A DNA stretch of 37,335 bases, from assembly GCA_023458315.1 (NCBI GenBank), contig JAEXAH010000094.1:1-37335 (forward strand), read 5' to 3'. The first letter of the stretch is position 1; the number at the start of each line of letters is the position of its first letter. The notes beneath the pieces are model-generated. The model was not told the origin of the DNA, made no database searches, and was given only the letters and a program-made list of their open reading frames with translations. Made by a program: the position numbers and the translations under genes. The stretch is from Pseudomonadota bacterium (lineage in GTDB: Bacteria > Pseudomonadota > Alphaproteobacteria > Rhodospirillales > Magnetospirillaceae). Shown piece by piece: positions 25,811 through 33,681 of the stretch.

Positions 25811-27000
25811 GGCGCTCCCTCCTTTCCGGCGGCGGGCGGCAGGCCGCGCCGGGCGGCGGCGGCCTCCAGGAAGCCGCTCAGGGTGGCGTGGAATTCGGGC
25901 TCGTCCAGCAGAAAGGCGTCGTGGCCCTTGTCCGACTGGATTTCCACGAAGCTGACATTGGCCGCCACCGCGTTCAGGGCGTGCACCACCGCCCGGCTTT
26001 CCACCGTCGGGAACAGCCAGTCGGACGAGAACGACACCACGCAGAACCGGGTGCGGGTGCCCTTGAAGGCGTTGGCCAACTGGCCGTCGTGTTCCGCCGC
26101 CAGATCGAAGTAATCCATGGCGCGGGTGATATACAGGTACGAATTGGCGTCGAAGCGGTCGACGAAGGTGCTGCCCTGGTGGCGCAGATAGCTTTCCACC
26201 TGGAATTCGGCGCCGAAGCCGTATTCAAAGGCGTCGCGGTCGCCTTGCAGGTTGCGGCCGAACTTGCGGTGCAGCGCCGGTTCCGACAGATAGGTGATGT
26301 GGGCGGCCATGCGCGCCACCGCCAGTCCCCGGCGCGGCTTGGTGCCGTGATCCATGTAACGGCCGTCGCGCCAGTCGGGATCGGCGATCACCGCCTGGCG
26401 GCCCACTTCGTTGAAGGCGATGTTCTGCGCCGAATGGCGGGCGGCGGTGGCGATGGGGATGGCGGCGAACACCCGTTCCGGCCGCGACGCGCACCATTCC
26501 AGCACCTGCATGCCGCCCATGGAGCCGCCGACCACCGCGAACAATTGGTCGATGCCCAGATGATCCACCAGCCGCGCCTGCACCCGCACCATGTCGCCGA
26601 TGGTGATGACCGGGAAGTCCTGGCCCCACACCCGGCCGGTGGCCGGGTTGACCGAGGCCGGGCCGGTGGTGCCCATGCAGCCGCCCAAAACGTTCGAGCA
26701 GATCAGGAAATAGCGGTCGGTGTCGAACAGCCGTCCCGGGCCGACCAGATCGCTCCACCAGCCGGGCTTGCCGGTGATGGGGTGGGGGTCGGCCACGTAC
26801 TGGTCGCCGGTCAAGGCGTGGCAGATCAGGATGGCGTTGGACCGGTCGGCATTCAGGCGGCCATAGGTCTGATAGGCGACGACGACCGATTCCATCTCGA
26901 CGCCGCAATCCAGACGGATCGGGGTGTCGCGGCCCAGTTCGACGGTCAGGCCGCGCGGGTCGCGGGGCTGACAAGGTCCGGAAGACACGGCGTCGGTCAT
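25807..27000 (-). CDS. metX: Homoserine O-acyltransferase MetX
   Basis: This 397-aa alpha/beta-hydrolase enzyme acylates homoserine, the first committed step to methionine. The nucleophile is Ser160 in VVGGSMGGMQ; the other triad members are Asp327 (SSDWLFP) and His360 (DKGHDAFLL). ICHALTGDQ and NVLGGCMGTTGPAS are the usual oxyanion and substrate regions. MetX proteins with a MetW partner may use acetyl-CoA or succinyl-CoA; the sequence alone does not settle which. ATG 27000, with a sigma-70-like promoter at 27038-27066. I see no SAM riboswitch upstream. Confidence 0.96.
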   Translation of the reverse strand: MTDAVSSGPCQPRDPRGLTVELGRDTPIRLDCGVEMESVVVAYQTYGRLNADRSNAILICHALTGDQYVADPHPITGKPGWWSDLVGPGRLFDTDRYFLICSNVLGGCMGTTGPASVNPATGRVWGQDFPVITIGDMVRVQARLVDHLGIDQLFAVVGGSMGGMQVLEWCASRPERVFAAIPIATAARHSAQNIAFNEVGRQAVIADPDWRDGRYMDHGTKPRRGLAVARMAAHITYLSEPALHRKFGRNLQGDRDAFEYGFGAEFQVESYLRHQGSTFVDRFDANSYLYITRAMDYFDLAAEHDGQLANAFKGTRTRFCVVSFSSDWLFPTVESRAVVHALNAVAANVSFVEIQSDKGHDAFLLDEPEFHATLSGFLEAAAARRGLPPAAGKEGAP

Positions 27001-27037
27001 GGCGGAATGGGACTCGTCACAGGAAAAAGAACACGAT

Positions 27038-27066
27038 TAGCTATGGGGGCAAGCGGGGGCTGTCAA
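27038..27066 (-). promoter_or_regulatory. Sigma-70-type promoter of metX-metW
   Basis: On the minus strand: TTGACA (27066-27061), 17 bp, TAGCTA (27043-27038). The start of transcription would be near 27031, about 30 nt before the metX ATG. It lies in the 117-bp divergent region shared with the chorismate mutase gene. Confidence 0.6.
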
Positions 27067-27117
27067 CGTTTTCTTTGATTTCGCGCCGCGCAGGCACTAC
27101 ACCTAAGCGCCTTTTGC

Positions 27118-27990
27118 ATGAGTTCCAACATCCCGATCATGAGCACCGACAACGCCTCCCTCGACCGTGTCCGCCGCGAGATCGACCGCATCGACGACCA
27201 GATCCACGACCTGCTGATGCAGCGGGCCGGGCTGGTCGAACAGATCGCCCGCGCCAAGGCGCCGGGCGGCGTCGCCCTGCGTCCGGGGCGCGAGGCCGCC
27301 GTGCTGCGCCGCCTGATCGGCCGCCACCAGGGGCCGTTCCCGGTGCCCGCCCTGGTGCGCATCTGGCGCGAGATCATGGGCGCCCTGGTCGGCCTGCAAC
27401 AGCCGTTCACCGTCGCCGTCTATCAGCCGGATCGCGGCGCGGGCTATCTGGAACTGGCGCGCAACCATTTCGGCGTGGTCTGTCCGCAGGTCGCCCACCA
27501 AAGCGCCGGCCATGTGGTGCGCGCGGTGGCGGACGGCGCCGCCAGCGTCGGCCTGGTGCCCATTCCCGGCGCCGCCGATGTGGAACCGTGGTGGCTGGCG
27601 CTGACCACCGCCTCGGGCAATCTGCCGCGCATCGTCGCCCGCCTGCCGGTGCTGGTGCAGGAGCCCGCCGCCGGTCGCCCCGAGCCGCTGGAAGCCTTCA
27701 TCGTCGCCTGCCGCGACCCCGAGCCGACCGGCGACGACCGCACCCTGGTGGCGGTGGAAACCGCCCCCGACATCAGCCGCGACCGCCTGCGCACCGCCTT
27801 CACCGCCGTCGGCATGGAGGTGACGGCGCTGTCCGCCACCCATCGCTTCGAGGACGCGTGGCGCCATCTGGTGGAAGTGGAAGGCCATGTGGCCGAGGCC
27901 GATCCTCGTCTGGCCGAACTGGTGCAGAACCGCGACCCGGTGGCCCATGCCCGGGTCATCGGCGGCTACGCCATTCCGCTGAACGCCTGA
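27118..27990 (+). CDS. Chorismate mutase (AroQ) with reduced prephenate dehydratase-like and ACT-like regions
   Basis: This 290-aa protein has an N-terminal AroQ chorismate mutase domain (about 12-90: LDRVRREIDRIDDQIHDLLMQRAGLVEQIARAK and the second helix REAAVLRRLIGRH). Residues about 96-150 look like the first lobe of prephenate dehydratase (YLELARNHFG; VVRAVADGAASVGLVPIPG in the place of the ...GVVPIENS stretch). The second lobe seems largely missing, and the usual TRF motif reads EAF (LEAFIVACRDPEPTGDDRTLVAVE). The tail (about 218-285: DRTLVAVETAPDISRDRLRTAF..., HLVEVEGHVAEADPRLAEL) resembles an ACT domain. Dehydratase activity is therefore unlikely. It heads a block with hisC and tyrA. 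Start ATG 27118 or 27139. Confidence 0.82.
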   Translation: MSSNIPIMSTDNASLDRVRREIDRIDDQIHDLLMQRAGLVEQIARAKAPGGVALRPGREAAVLRRLIGRHQGPFPVPALVRIWREIMGALVGLQQPFTVAVYQPDRGAGYLELARNHFGVVCPQVAHQSAGHVVRAVADGAASVGLVPIPGAADVEPWWLALTTASGNLPRIVARLPVLVQEPAAGRPEPLEAFIVACRDPEPTGDDRTLVAVETAPDISRDRLRTAFTAVGMEVTALSATHRFEDAWRHLVEVEGHVAEADPRLAELVQNRDPVAHARVIGGYAIPLNA

Positions 27991-28041
27991 AAATCCAATA
28001 ATTTTCGTCTTAGAGAGCAACTCCCAAGGAGTAAACGCATC

Positions 28042-29139
28042 ATGACCGCTCCCTCGCCCCGTCCCGGCATCATGGACATCAAGCCCTATGTGGGCGGCGA
28101 GTCCGCCGTCGCCGGTGTCGACCGGGTGCTCAAGCTGTCCTCGAACGAGGGCGCGCTGGGCCCCAGCCCCAAGGCCATGGCGGCCGTGGCCGGGATGACG
28201 GACGAGATGCATCGCTATCCCGACGGCGGCGCCACCCGTCTGCGCAAGGCCCTGGCCGCCCGCTGGGGCCTGGATGCCGACCGCATCGTCTGCGGCGCCG
28301 GGTCCGACGAATTGCTGGGCCTGCTGGTCAAGGCCTATGCCGGTCCGGGTGACGAAGTGCTGTATTCCCAGCACGGCTTCCTGATGTACGCCATCGCCGC
28401 CAAGGCGTGCGGCGCCACCCCGGTGACGGCGCCGGAAACCGACCTGACCGCCAACGTGGACAATCTGCTGGCGGCGGTGACGGACAAGACCCGGATCGTG
28501 TTCCTGGCCAATCCCAACAACCCGACCGGCACCTATCTGCCCGCCGACGAGGTCAAGCGCCTGCGCGCCGGGCTGCGCGACGACATCCTGCTGGTGATCG
28601 ACGCCGCCTATGCCGAGTTCGTGTCCAGGAACGACTACACCCCCGGCGTCGAGCTGGTGGATGGCGGCGACAACACCATCATGTGCCGCACCTTCTCGAA
28701 GATGTACGCCCTGGGCGGCATGCGCCTGGGCTGGGCCTATGGCCCGGCCAACATCATCGACGTGCTGAACCGGGTGCGCGGCCCGTTCAACGTCGGCTCG
28801 GCCGCCCTGGTGGCGGGCGAGGCGGCGCTGGAGGACACCGCCTTCGCCGATCTGTGCAAAAGCCATAACGATTACTGGCTGACCTGGATCACCGAGGAAC
28901 TGCGCAAGCTGGGCCTGACCCTGACCGACAGCGTCGGCAATTTCATCCTGGTGAAGTTCCCGGCCGAGCAGGGCAGGAACGCCGCCGCCGCCGATGCCTT
29001 CCTGCGGTCGCGCGGCATCATCGTCCGCGCCATGGGCGGCTACGGCCTGGGCGAATGGCTGCGCATCAGCATCGGCACCGGCGAGGAAAACCAACTGGTG
29101 GTCAAGGCCCTGGCGGAATTCGTCGCCCAGGGCAAGTAA
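28042..29139 (+). CDS. hisC: Histidinol-phosphate / aromatic amino acid aminotransferase (HisC type)
   Basis: This 365-aa fold-type I PLP enzyme has its Schiff-base lysine at Lys220 (RTFSKMYALGGMRLGWAYG). Other landmarks: KLSSNEGALGPSPKA (31-45), ANPNNPTGTYLP (156-167), VIDAAYAEFV (185-194) and the C-terminal GLGEWLRISIGTGEEN. ATG 28042 has AAGGAG upstream. HisC-family enzymes act in histidine synthesis and, when linked to tyrA and chorismate mutase genes as here, often transaminate prephenate or arylpyruvates for Tyr and Phe. I infer an aromatic role from context, with histidine synthesis not excluded. Confidence 0.93.
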   Translation: MTAPSPRPGIMDIKPYVGGESAVAGVDRVLKLSSNEGALGPSPKAMAAVAGMTDEMHRYPDGGATRLRKALAARWGLDADRIVCGAGSDELLGLLVKAYAGPGDEVLYSQHGFLMYAIAAKACGATPVTAPETDLTANVDNLLAAVTDKTRIVFLANPNNPTGTYLPADEVKRLRAGLRDDILLVIDAAYAEFVSRNDYTPGVELVDGGDNTIMCRTFSKMYALGGMRLGWAYGPANIIDVLNRVRGPFNVGSAALVAGEAALEDTAFADLCKSHNDYWLTWITEELRKLGLTLTDSVGNFILVKFPAEQGRNAAAADAFLRSRGIIVRAMGGYGLGEWLRISIGTGEENQLVVKALAEFVAQGK

Positions 29140-29156
29140 ACGGCGGCGTCGCCTTT

Positions 29157-29226
29157 CCTTCCGTCATGCCCGGACGTGATCCGGGCATCCATGGATCGCC
29201 GGGTCAAGCCCGGCGATGACGGAAGG
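29157..29226. repeat. 70-bp palindromic element (REP-like) between hisC and tyrA
   Basis: Outer arms CCTTCCGTCAT (29157-29167) and ATGACGGAAGG (29216-29226) enclose two hairpins, GCCCGGA-CGTGA-TCCGGGC (29168-29186) and CGCCGGG-TCAAG-CCCGGCG (29197-29215). The result is a three-way cruciform. Similar palindromes beginning CGTCATGCCCGG are dispersed in many alphaproteobacterial genomes. The hairpin at 2631-2655 shares the CGTGA loop. It ends 26 bp before the tyrA start. Confidence 0.85.
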
Positions 29227-29252
29227 AAGGGGGCGTCCAAGGAAATGGCACC

Positions 29253-30140
29253 ATGTCTGAACCGCTTTTCGACACCATCTGCTTCGTCGGCATCGGCCTG
29301 ATCAATTCCTCGCTGGCCCGCGCGGCGCGCCTGCGCGGTCTGGCGCGGCGGCTGGTGGCGTTGGACCGCGACCCCGAAGCCTGCCGCGTGGCGCTGGAAC
29401 TGGGGGTGGTGGACGACGCCTCGGACGATGCGGCGCGCATGGTGGCGGGGGCCGATCTGGTCATGCTGGGCATTCCGGTGGGCGCCATGGAAAGCGTGGC
29501 GGAAACCATCGGCCGCCATCTGGCGCCGGGGGCCATCGTGTCCGACGTGGGCTCGGTCAAGACGGCGGTGATCCGCGATGTGGAGCCCTTCCTGCCCGAA
29601 GGCGTGCATTTCGTCCCCGGCCATCCCATCGCCGGGACCGAGTTTTCCGGCCCGGCCGCCGGTTTCGCCGAATTGTTCCAGGGCCGTTGGTGCATCCTGA
29701 CGCCGCAGGCCCACACCGATGCCAAGGCCACCGCCCGCGTCCATGCCTTTTGGGAGGCGGTGGGCTCGACCGTCGAGGAAATGGACCCGGCCCACCACGA
29801 CCGCGTGCTGGCCGTCACCTCGCATTTGCCGCACCTGATCGCCTATACCATCGTCGGCACCGCCAACGACATGGAAGGGGTGATGGAGCAGGAGGTCATC
29901 AAGTTCTCGGCCTCGGGCTTCCGCGACTTCACCCGCATCGCCGCCAGCGACCCGATCATGTGGCGCGACATCTTCCTCAACAACAAGGAAGCGGTGCTGG
30001 AATTGCTGCAACGCTTCACCGAGGATCTGACCGCCCTGCAACGCTCGATCCGCTGGGGCGAGGGCGAGGTGCTGGAACAGCATTTCACCAAGACCCGCGC
30101 CATCCGCCGCGCCATCATCGACGCCAAGCAGGATCGGTGA
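29253..30140 (+). CDS. tyrA: Prephenate / cyclohexadienyl dehydrogenase TyrA
   Basis: This 295-aa NAD(P)-dependent enzyme oxidatively decarboxylates prephenate (or arogenate) on the way to tyrosine. The Rossmann motif is FVGIGLINSSLARAARLRG (about 11-29). VSDVGSVKTAVI, VPGHPIAGTEFSGPAAGF and SHLPHLIAYTIV are conserved substrate and cofactor regions. Length is that of the single-domain enzyme without an ACT tail, so tyrosine feedback would not act through such a domain here. ATG 29253, with AAGGAAA upstream. It is the last gene of the chorismate mutase-hisC-tyrA block and is followed by a hairpin cassette. Confidence 0.95.
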   Translation: MSEPLFDTICFVGIGLINSSLARAARLRGLARRLVALDRDPEACRVALELGVVDDASDDAARMVAGADLVMLGIPVGAMESVAETIGRHLAPGAIVSDVGSVKTAVIRDVEPFLPEGVHFVPGHPIAGTEFSGPAAGFAELFQGRWCILTPQAHTDAKATARVHAFWEAVGSTVEEMDPAHHDRVLAVTSHLPHLIAYTIVGTANDMEGVMEQEVIKFSASGFRDFTRIAASDPIMWRDIFLNNKEAVLELLQRFTEDLTALQRSIRWGEGEVLEQHFTKTRAIRRAIIDAKQDR

Positions 30141-30149
30141 CTTCGGAAT

Positions 30150-30285
30150 GCGTTGATCGGTTCCGATCAACGCCGCCCTCAAGCGGCGGGCGAGGCGCCT
30201 CCGCGCCTCTTGCCTCCCGCGGCATAAGCCGCGCGGCCCCTTGGGCCTAACCAAAGTCCGATGATTTCCAATCATCGGACTTTGG
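30150..30285. repeat. Composite hairpin cassette, type B copy 2 (after tyrA)
   Basis: V1 GCGTTGATCGG/CCGATCAACGC (30150-30173); V2 GAGGCGC-CTCC-GCGCCTC (30192-30209); C1 CGCGGC-ATAA-GCCGCG (30218-30233); C2 GGCCC-CTT-GGGCC (30235-30247); V3 16 bp, 30251-30285 (AAAGTCCGATGATT with AATCATCGGACTTT). The C1-C2 core and the linkers CCCTCA(A/G)GCGGCGGGCG and TTGCCTCC match copy 1 at 11510-11657, while V1, V2 and V3 have different sequences but still pair perfectly. V1 begins 9 bp after the tyrA stop. Confidence 0.8.
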
Positions 30286-30371
30286 CGTGACTCCTTTCAC
30301 CGATGGATGGTTGACTCGGTGCCCGCTCCCGGTGTCCCCTCTGGCGAAATCACGCAAAGGGAAACGGGGCC

Positions 30372-31220
30372 ATGGCCAATCATCTCACCGGTCTTGATCA
30401 TGCCGTCATCGCCGTGCGCGACCTTGCCGCCGCCGCCGTGGCGTTCGAACGTCTGGGCTTTGCCCTGACCCCGGTGGGCCACCATGTCGAATGGGGCACG
30501 GTCAACCGCTGCGCCATGTTCGCGGGCGACTACCTGGAACTGATCGCCGCCGAGGGCACCGGCGACGAGGCCGAGGCCCTGCGCGTCTTCACCCAGGGTG
30601 GCGATGGCCTGTACGCGGTGTCCATCGGCTCGTCCGACGGCGCCGCCACCGGCCAGGCCCTGCGCGCCGCCGGTCTGGGCGTGCCGCTGGCGCGGTCGTT
30701 GTCGCGCAAGCTGGACGACGGCAAGGGCACCACCCTGATGTTCTCGGAAATGCCGTTGCCGGTCGAGGCGACGCCCGGCGTGCGCGCCCGCGTGGTGCAG
30801 CACATCACCGCCGAGCGCGAACGCCACCCCCACTGGTTGGATCATCCCAACACCGCCTGCGGCATCGCCGCCGTCACCGCCATCGTCGACGATCCGCCCG
30901 CCTTGACCCCGGCCTGGGACGTGGTGTTCGGCCCGCACGCCGCCACCCTGACCGACGAAACGGTGACGGTGCACACCGGCAGCGGCCTGATCTATCTGAC
31001 CCGCCCGGACGAGTTGACCCAGTTGCACCCCGAGGCGGAACTGGATGAATTGCCGCCGCCCCCCGCCTTGGTGGCGCTGGCGGTGCGGGTGGCCGACACC
31101 GATCGCGCGGCGGCGGTGCTGAAGGCCAACGGCGTCGAATTCAGCCGCGACCGCGAGGGCACCTTGCGCATCCCGCCGTCGGAAACCTGCGGCGTGTTCG
31201 TCGAGATGGTGAAAGGATGA
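30372..31220 (+). CDS. VOC superfamily (glyoxalase-like) protein
   Basis: This 282-aa protein starts at ATG 30372 (MANHLTGLDHAVIAVRDLAAAAVAFERLGFALTPVGHHVEWGT). It has the paired beta-alpha-beta-beta-beta modules of the VOC fold, with a long middle part resembling glyoxalase-like domain proteins (HPHWLDHPNTACGIAAVTAIVDDP) and a final module ending GTLRIPPSETCGVFVEMVKG. Conserved His10, Glu40-like and late Glu residues could bind a metal. The reaction is unknown; glyoxalase, dioxygenase and isomerase activities all occur in this superfamily. The stop overlaps the next start (ATGA). Confidence 0.85.
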   Translation: MANHLTGLDHAVIAVRDLAAAAVAFERLGFALTPVGHHVEWGTVNRCAMFAGDYLELIAAEGTGDEAEALRVFTQGGDGLYAVSIGSSDGAATGQALRAAGLGVPLARSLSRKLDDGKGTTLMFSEMPLPVEATPGVRARVVQHITAERERHPHWLDHPNTACGIAAVTAIVDDPPALTPAWDVVFGPHAATLTDETVTVHTGSGLIYLTRPDELTQLHPEAELDELPPPPALVALAVRVADTDRAAAVLKANGVEFSRDREGTLRIPPSETCGVFVEMVKG

Positions 31221-32098
31221 CCGCCATGATGTCGCGTCTGCTGCGGCCGTTTCTGGCCCTGGTGCTGCTGCTGGTCCTGCCGGTGGCGGCGCAGGCCAAG
31301 GACGGCGAATCCCGCTTCGCCGGTCTGGACGATTTCCTGATCCATTACAAGGTTTGGGGCAAGGTCGGCGACCCGGCGGTGATCCTGATCCACGGCTTCA
31401 CCCTGGACCAGTCGCTGTGGCGCCATCAGGTGCCGGTCTTGGCCAAGGGCCACCGCGTCATCGCCCTGGATTCGCCCGGCCACGGCGATTCGGCGCGGCC
31501 GCAGGACGTCACCTATTCCATGACCCTCTATGCCCGCGCCGTCGAGGCGGTGGCCAAGGATGCCGGGGTGTCGCGCGCGGCGCTGATCGGTCATTCCATG
31601 GGCCTGCCGGTGATCCACACCGTGCTGCGGCGCGGCCAGTTGACGGTGGACAAGGTGGTGTTCGTGGACGGCGCCATCCTGGCGCCGCACGCCGATGCCA
31701 AGGCCCGGGCGGAGGAGGAGAAATTCCTGGCCGAGATGCGGGCCGGTCTGGCCGGGCCGGATTACCGGCTGGTGCTGGAACAAAAGCTGTTCCTGCCTGT
31801 CACCACGAAACTGTCCGCCGCCGACCTCAAGCCGATGCTGGCCCGGCTGCGCGATGTCGACCACCACATGGTGGCCGATACCTTCAAGCACTTCACCGAT
31901 GCCGAGGTGTGGGCGCCCGCCCGCTTCGACGTTCCGGCGCTGGGCCTGTACGCCAAGATGTCGGAAGCCGGGGTCAAGGACTGGCTGAAGGCCAATTATC
32001 CCCGGCACAAGCTGCTGGTCTGGGATGACGTCGATCATTTCCCGCAACTGGAACAGCCGCAACGGGTCAACCGGGAAATCCTGGACTTCCTGAAATAG
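31217..32098 (+). CDS. Exported alpha/beta-fold hydrolase
   Basis: This 293-aa protein starts MTAMMSRLLRPFLALVLLLVLPVAAQAKDG, a signal peptide cut after about residue 27, so it works in the periplasm. The oxyanion region is ILIHGFTLDQSLW, the nucleophile elbow GHSMG (AALIGHSMGLPVIH), and the catalytic His is in WDDVDHFPQLEQP near the C-terminus. An insertion (residues about 150-215) forms the cap. It resembles esterase/lactonase-type family members; the substrate is unknown. It is coupled to the VOC gene by an ATGA overlap, and the ChaC gene follows after 14 bp. Confidence 0.88.
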   Translation: MTAMMSRLLRPFLALVLLLVLPVAAQAKDGESRFAGLDDFLIHYKVWGKVGDPAVILIHGFTLDQSLWRHQVPVLAKGHRVIALDSPGHGDSARPQDVTYSMTLYARAVEAVAKDAGVSRAALIGHSMGLPVIHTVLRRGQLTVDKVVFVDGAILAPHADAKARAEEEKFLAEMRAGLAGPDYRLVLEQKLFLPVTTKLSAADLKPMLARLRDVDHHMVADTFKHFTDAEVWAPARFDVPALGLYAKMSEAGVKDWLKANYPRHKLLVWDDVDHFPQLEQPQRVNREILDFLK

Positions 32099-32112
32099 CG
32101 CCGGGGCGGGGC

Positions 32113-32640
32113 ATGGCCGACGACGACGTCTGGGTGTTCGCCTATGGCTCGCTGATCTGGCGGCCCGATTTCATCCCGGCCGAGGCGCGGGGTGCCCGGC
32201 TGTTCGGCTGGCGCCGCGCTTTGTGCATCCTGTCCACGGTCTATCGCGGCACCCCCCAGGCGCCGGGGCTGGTGCTGGGGCTGGATCGCGGCGGTTCCTG
32301 CCGCGGGCGGGCGTTGCGGGTGGCGGCGGCCGACTGGCCGCGCATCCGCGCCATGCTGGACGACCGCGAATTGGTGACGGGCGTCTATCACCCGCGCTTC
32401 CTGCCGCTGCGCCTGGATGACGGCCGCCGCGTCGCCGCCTATGCCTATGTGGCCAACCGCGACCACGGGCAATATTGGTCGGGAACGGCCGGGCAGGCGG
32501 TGGCGCTGATCCGCCAGGGCCACGGCGCGTGCGGGGCGGCCCGCGATTATCTGGCCGATTGCGTGCGCCATCTGGCCGATCTGGGCATGGCCGACCATGC
32601 CTTGCGACGGCTGCTCGATCAGGTGGATCGCGGGGGCTGA
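32113..32640 (+). CDS. chaC: ChaC-like gamma-glutamylcyclotransferase
   Basis: This 175-aa protein has the ChaC signature YGSLIWRPDF (residues about 11-20), followed by GWRRALCILSTVYRGTPQAPGLVLGLD and the acidic region RELVTGVYHPRFLPLRL with the likely catalytic Glu. ChaC-type enzymes release 5-oxoproline from glutathione or gamma-glutamyl peptides in the cytoplasm. ATG 32113. The neighbouring VOC protein might make a thiol-linked theme (glutathione), but that is only an inference. The end of the gene overlaps a longer open frame for the next protein, whose real start lies downstream. Confidence 0.9.
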   Translation: MADDDVWVFAYGSLIWRPDFIPAEARGARLFGWRRALCILSTVYRGTPQAPGLVLGLDRGGSCRGRALRVAAADWPRIRAMLDDRELVTGVYHPRFLPLRLDDGRRVAAYAYVANRDHGQYWSGTAGQAVALIRQGHGACGAARDYLADCVRHLADLGMADHALRRLLDQVDRGG

Positions 32641-32767
32641 CTTAAACAAAAGTCAAATAAACTTGGTGGTATATATAACATTTGTATTGCCCGTCCCGGC
32701 TGTGCTTCCATCAATGGGCACAAGCGGTCCAGCGGTCTGGATCGGTGGTCGTGGGACATGGCGCATC

Positions 32768-33067
32768 ATGGCGGATATTCTGTCGCTGGACGATTTCTTC
32801 GATTTGTTGGGACGCTACGGCGCCGACGTCAATCATTGGCCGTTGTCGTCGGACCAGATGGCGGCGGTGATGCGGTTTCTGTCCCGTTCGGCGGTGGCCC
32901 GCGAGGCGTTGGACGAGATGCGGGTGATCGAAGCGGAAATGCGCCAGTCCCTGCCGCGCGCCCCCGCCGGACTGGCCGATCGCGTGCTGGCGGCGGCCGG
33001 GGTGTCGGGACGCCTGTCGGTGCCCATCTACGCCCATCCCCGCCAGCGCCCGCCCCATCTGAATTAG
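32768..33067 (+). CDS. Small hypothetical protein with RYGADVNHWP motif
   Basis: This 99-aa soluble protein starts at ATG 32768 (MADILSLDDFFDLLGRYGADVNHWP) with GTGGGA upstream. The motif (R)YGAD-x2-xWP, followed by helices (SSDQMAAVMRFLSRSAVAREALDEMRVIEAEMRQSLPRAPAGLADRVLAAA), resembles a small alphaproteobacterial family that I recall being encoded near ECF sigma or regulatory genes, but no sigma factor is present here. The 125-bp gap upstream has an AT-rich stretch (32645-32690) that may be a promoter. Function unknown. Confidence 0.7.
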   Translation: MADILSLDDFFDLLGRYGADVNHWPLSSDQMAAVMRFLSRSAVAREALDEMRVIEAEMRQSLPRAPAGLADRVLAAAGVSGRLSVPIYAHPRQRPPHLN

Positions 33068-33077
33068 GTGTTCGCGT

Positions 33078-33107
33078 GTCCCGTTGGCCGTTTCCGGTCA
33101 ACGGGAC
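33078..33107. terminator. Bidirectional terminator-like hairpin
   Basis: GTCCCGTTG (33078-33086) pairs with CAACGGGAC (33099-33107). It lies between two convergent genes ending at 33067 and 33114. No long T-run on either side. Confidence 0.65.
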
Positions 33108-33113
33108 TTGCGA

Positions 33114-33476
33114 TTACTCGTACTCGGCCGAGGTCTCGCCGCTCTTGCGGTCATACTTGATGATGATCTTCGACGTGGTGCACAGGTCGAATTCTTCCCA
33201 TTCGGCGGTTTCCGAATCGGTGTACACGACCTTCAGATCCCACTTGCAGGTCTTGGTGGCGCGATTGAAACGGATGTGGACGGAACGGCCGTTGGCCAGT
33301 TGGCCTTCGCCCAGAACGTCCTCTTCCCATTCATCGCTTTGGCTGGGGGCCACGTAAACCTGATCGATGGTGTAGCCGGTCTTGTTGACCAGATCGAAAT
33401 CCTGCTTTCCCTGGGCCATGGCCCCAGTGGCGACGCCAGTCAACAGCGCGGCCAGCAATGCGGTCTTGCGAAACAT
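33114..33476 (-). CDS. Small secreted acidic protein, unknown function
   Basis: This 120-aa protein starts at ATG 33476 (MFRKTALLAALLTGVATGAMAQG) with GGAGGGGGA directly upstream. Residues 1-20 are a clear signal peptide, so the mature 100-aa protein is periplasmic. It is acidic and aromatic: DLVNKTGYTIDQVYVAPSQSDEWEEDVLGEGQLANG, HIRFNRATKTCKWDLKVVYTDSETAEWEEFDLC, TTSKIIIKYDRKSGET. Two Cys (in KTCKW and DLCTT) could form a disulphide. It looks like a compact beta-sandwich. I remember similar unnamed proteins in Rhodospirillales but no function. A TATACT box at 33500-33495 may be its -10. Confidence 0.8.
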   Translation of the reverse strand: MFRKTALLAALLTGVATGAMAQGKQDFDLVNKTGYTIDQVYVAPSQSDEWEEDVLGEGQLANGRSVHIRFNRATKTCKWDLKVVYTDSETAEWEEFDLCTTSKIIIKYDRKSGETSAEYE

Positions 33477-33681
33477 TCCCCCTCCATTTGCAAAAGTATA
33501 AGACGGGGTCGTCCCTGGCCCCACCCTCAAGTAGAATAGCTAATCGATGGCATGTCAGGAAGCCTTGATCATCTGAATGATGATTTATCCTGATCTCTTC
33601 CTGATTTGGTATGTTATTTCACAAGTCAATCGGGTGATGACCTTATGGGGCGGTTTCCATGGTCAAATATCCCGGGCGGGG

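Noticed and set aside
27001..27117. SAM-II riboswitch upstream of metX
   Set aside because: SAM-II elements occur upstream of met genes in alphaproteobacteria, but the short divergent region lacks the expected pseudoknot sequence and holds a plain sigma-70-like promoter.
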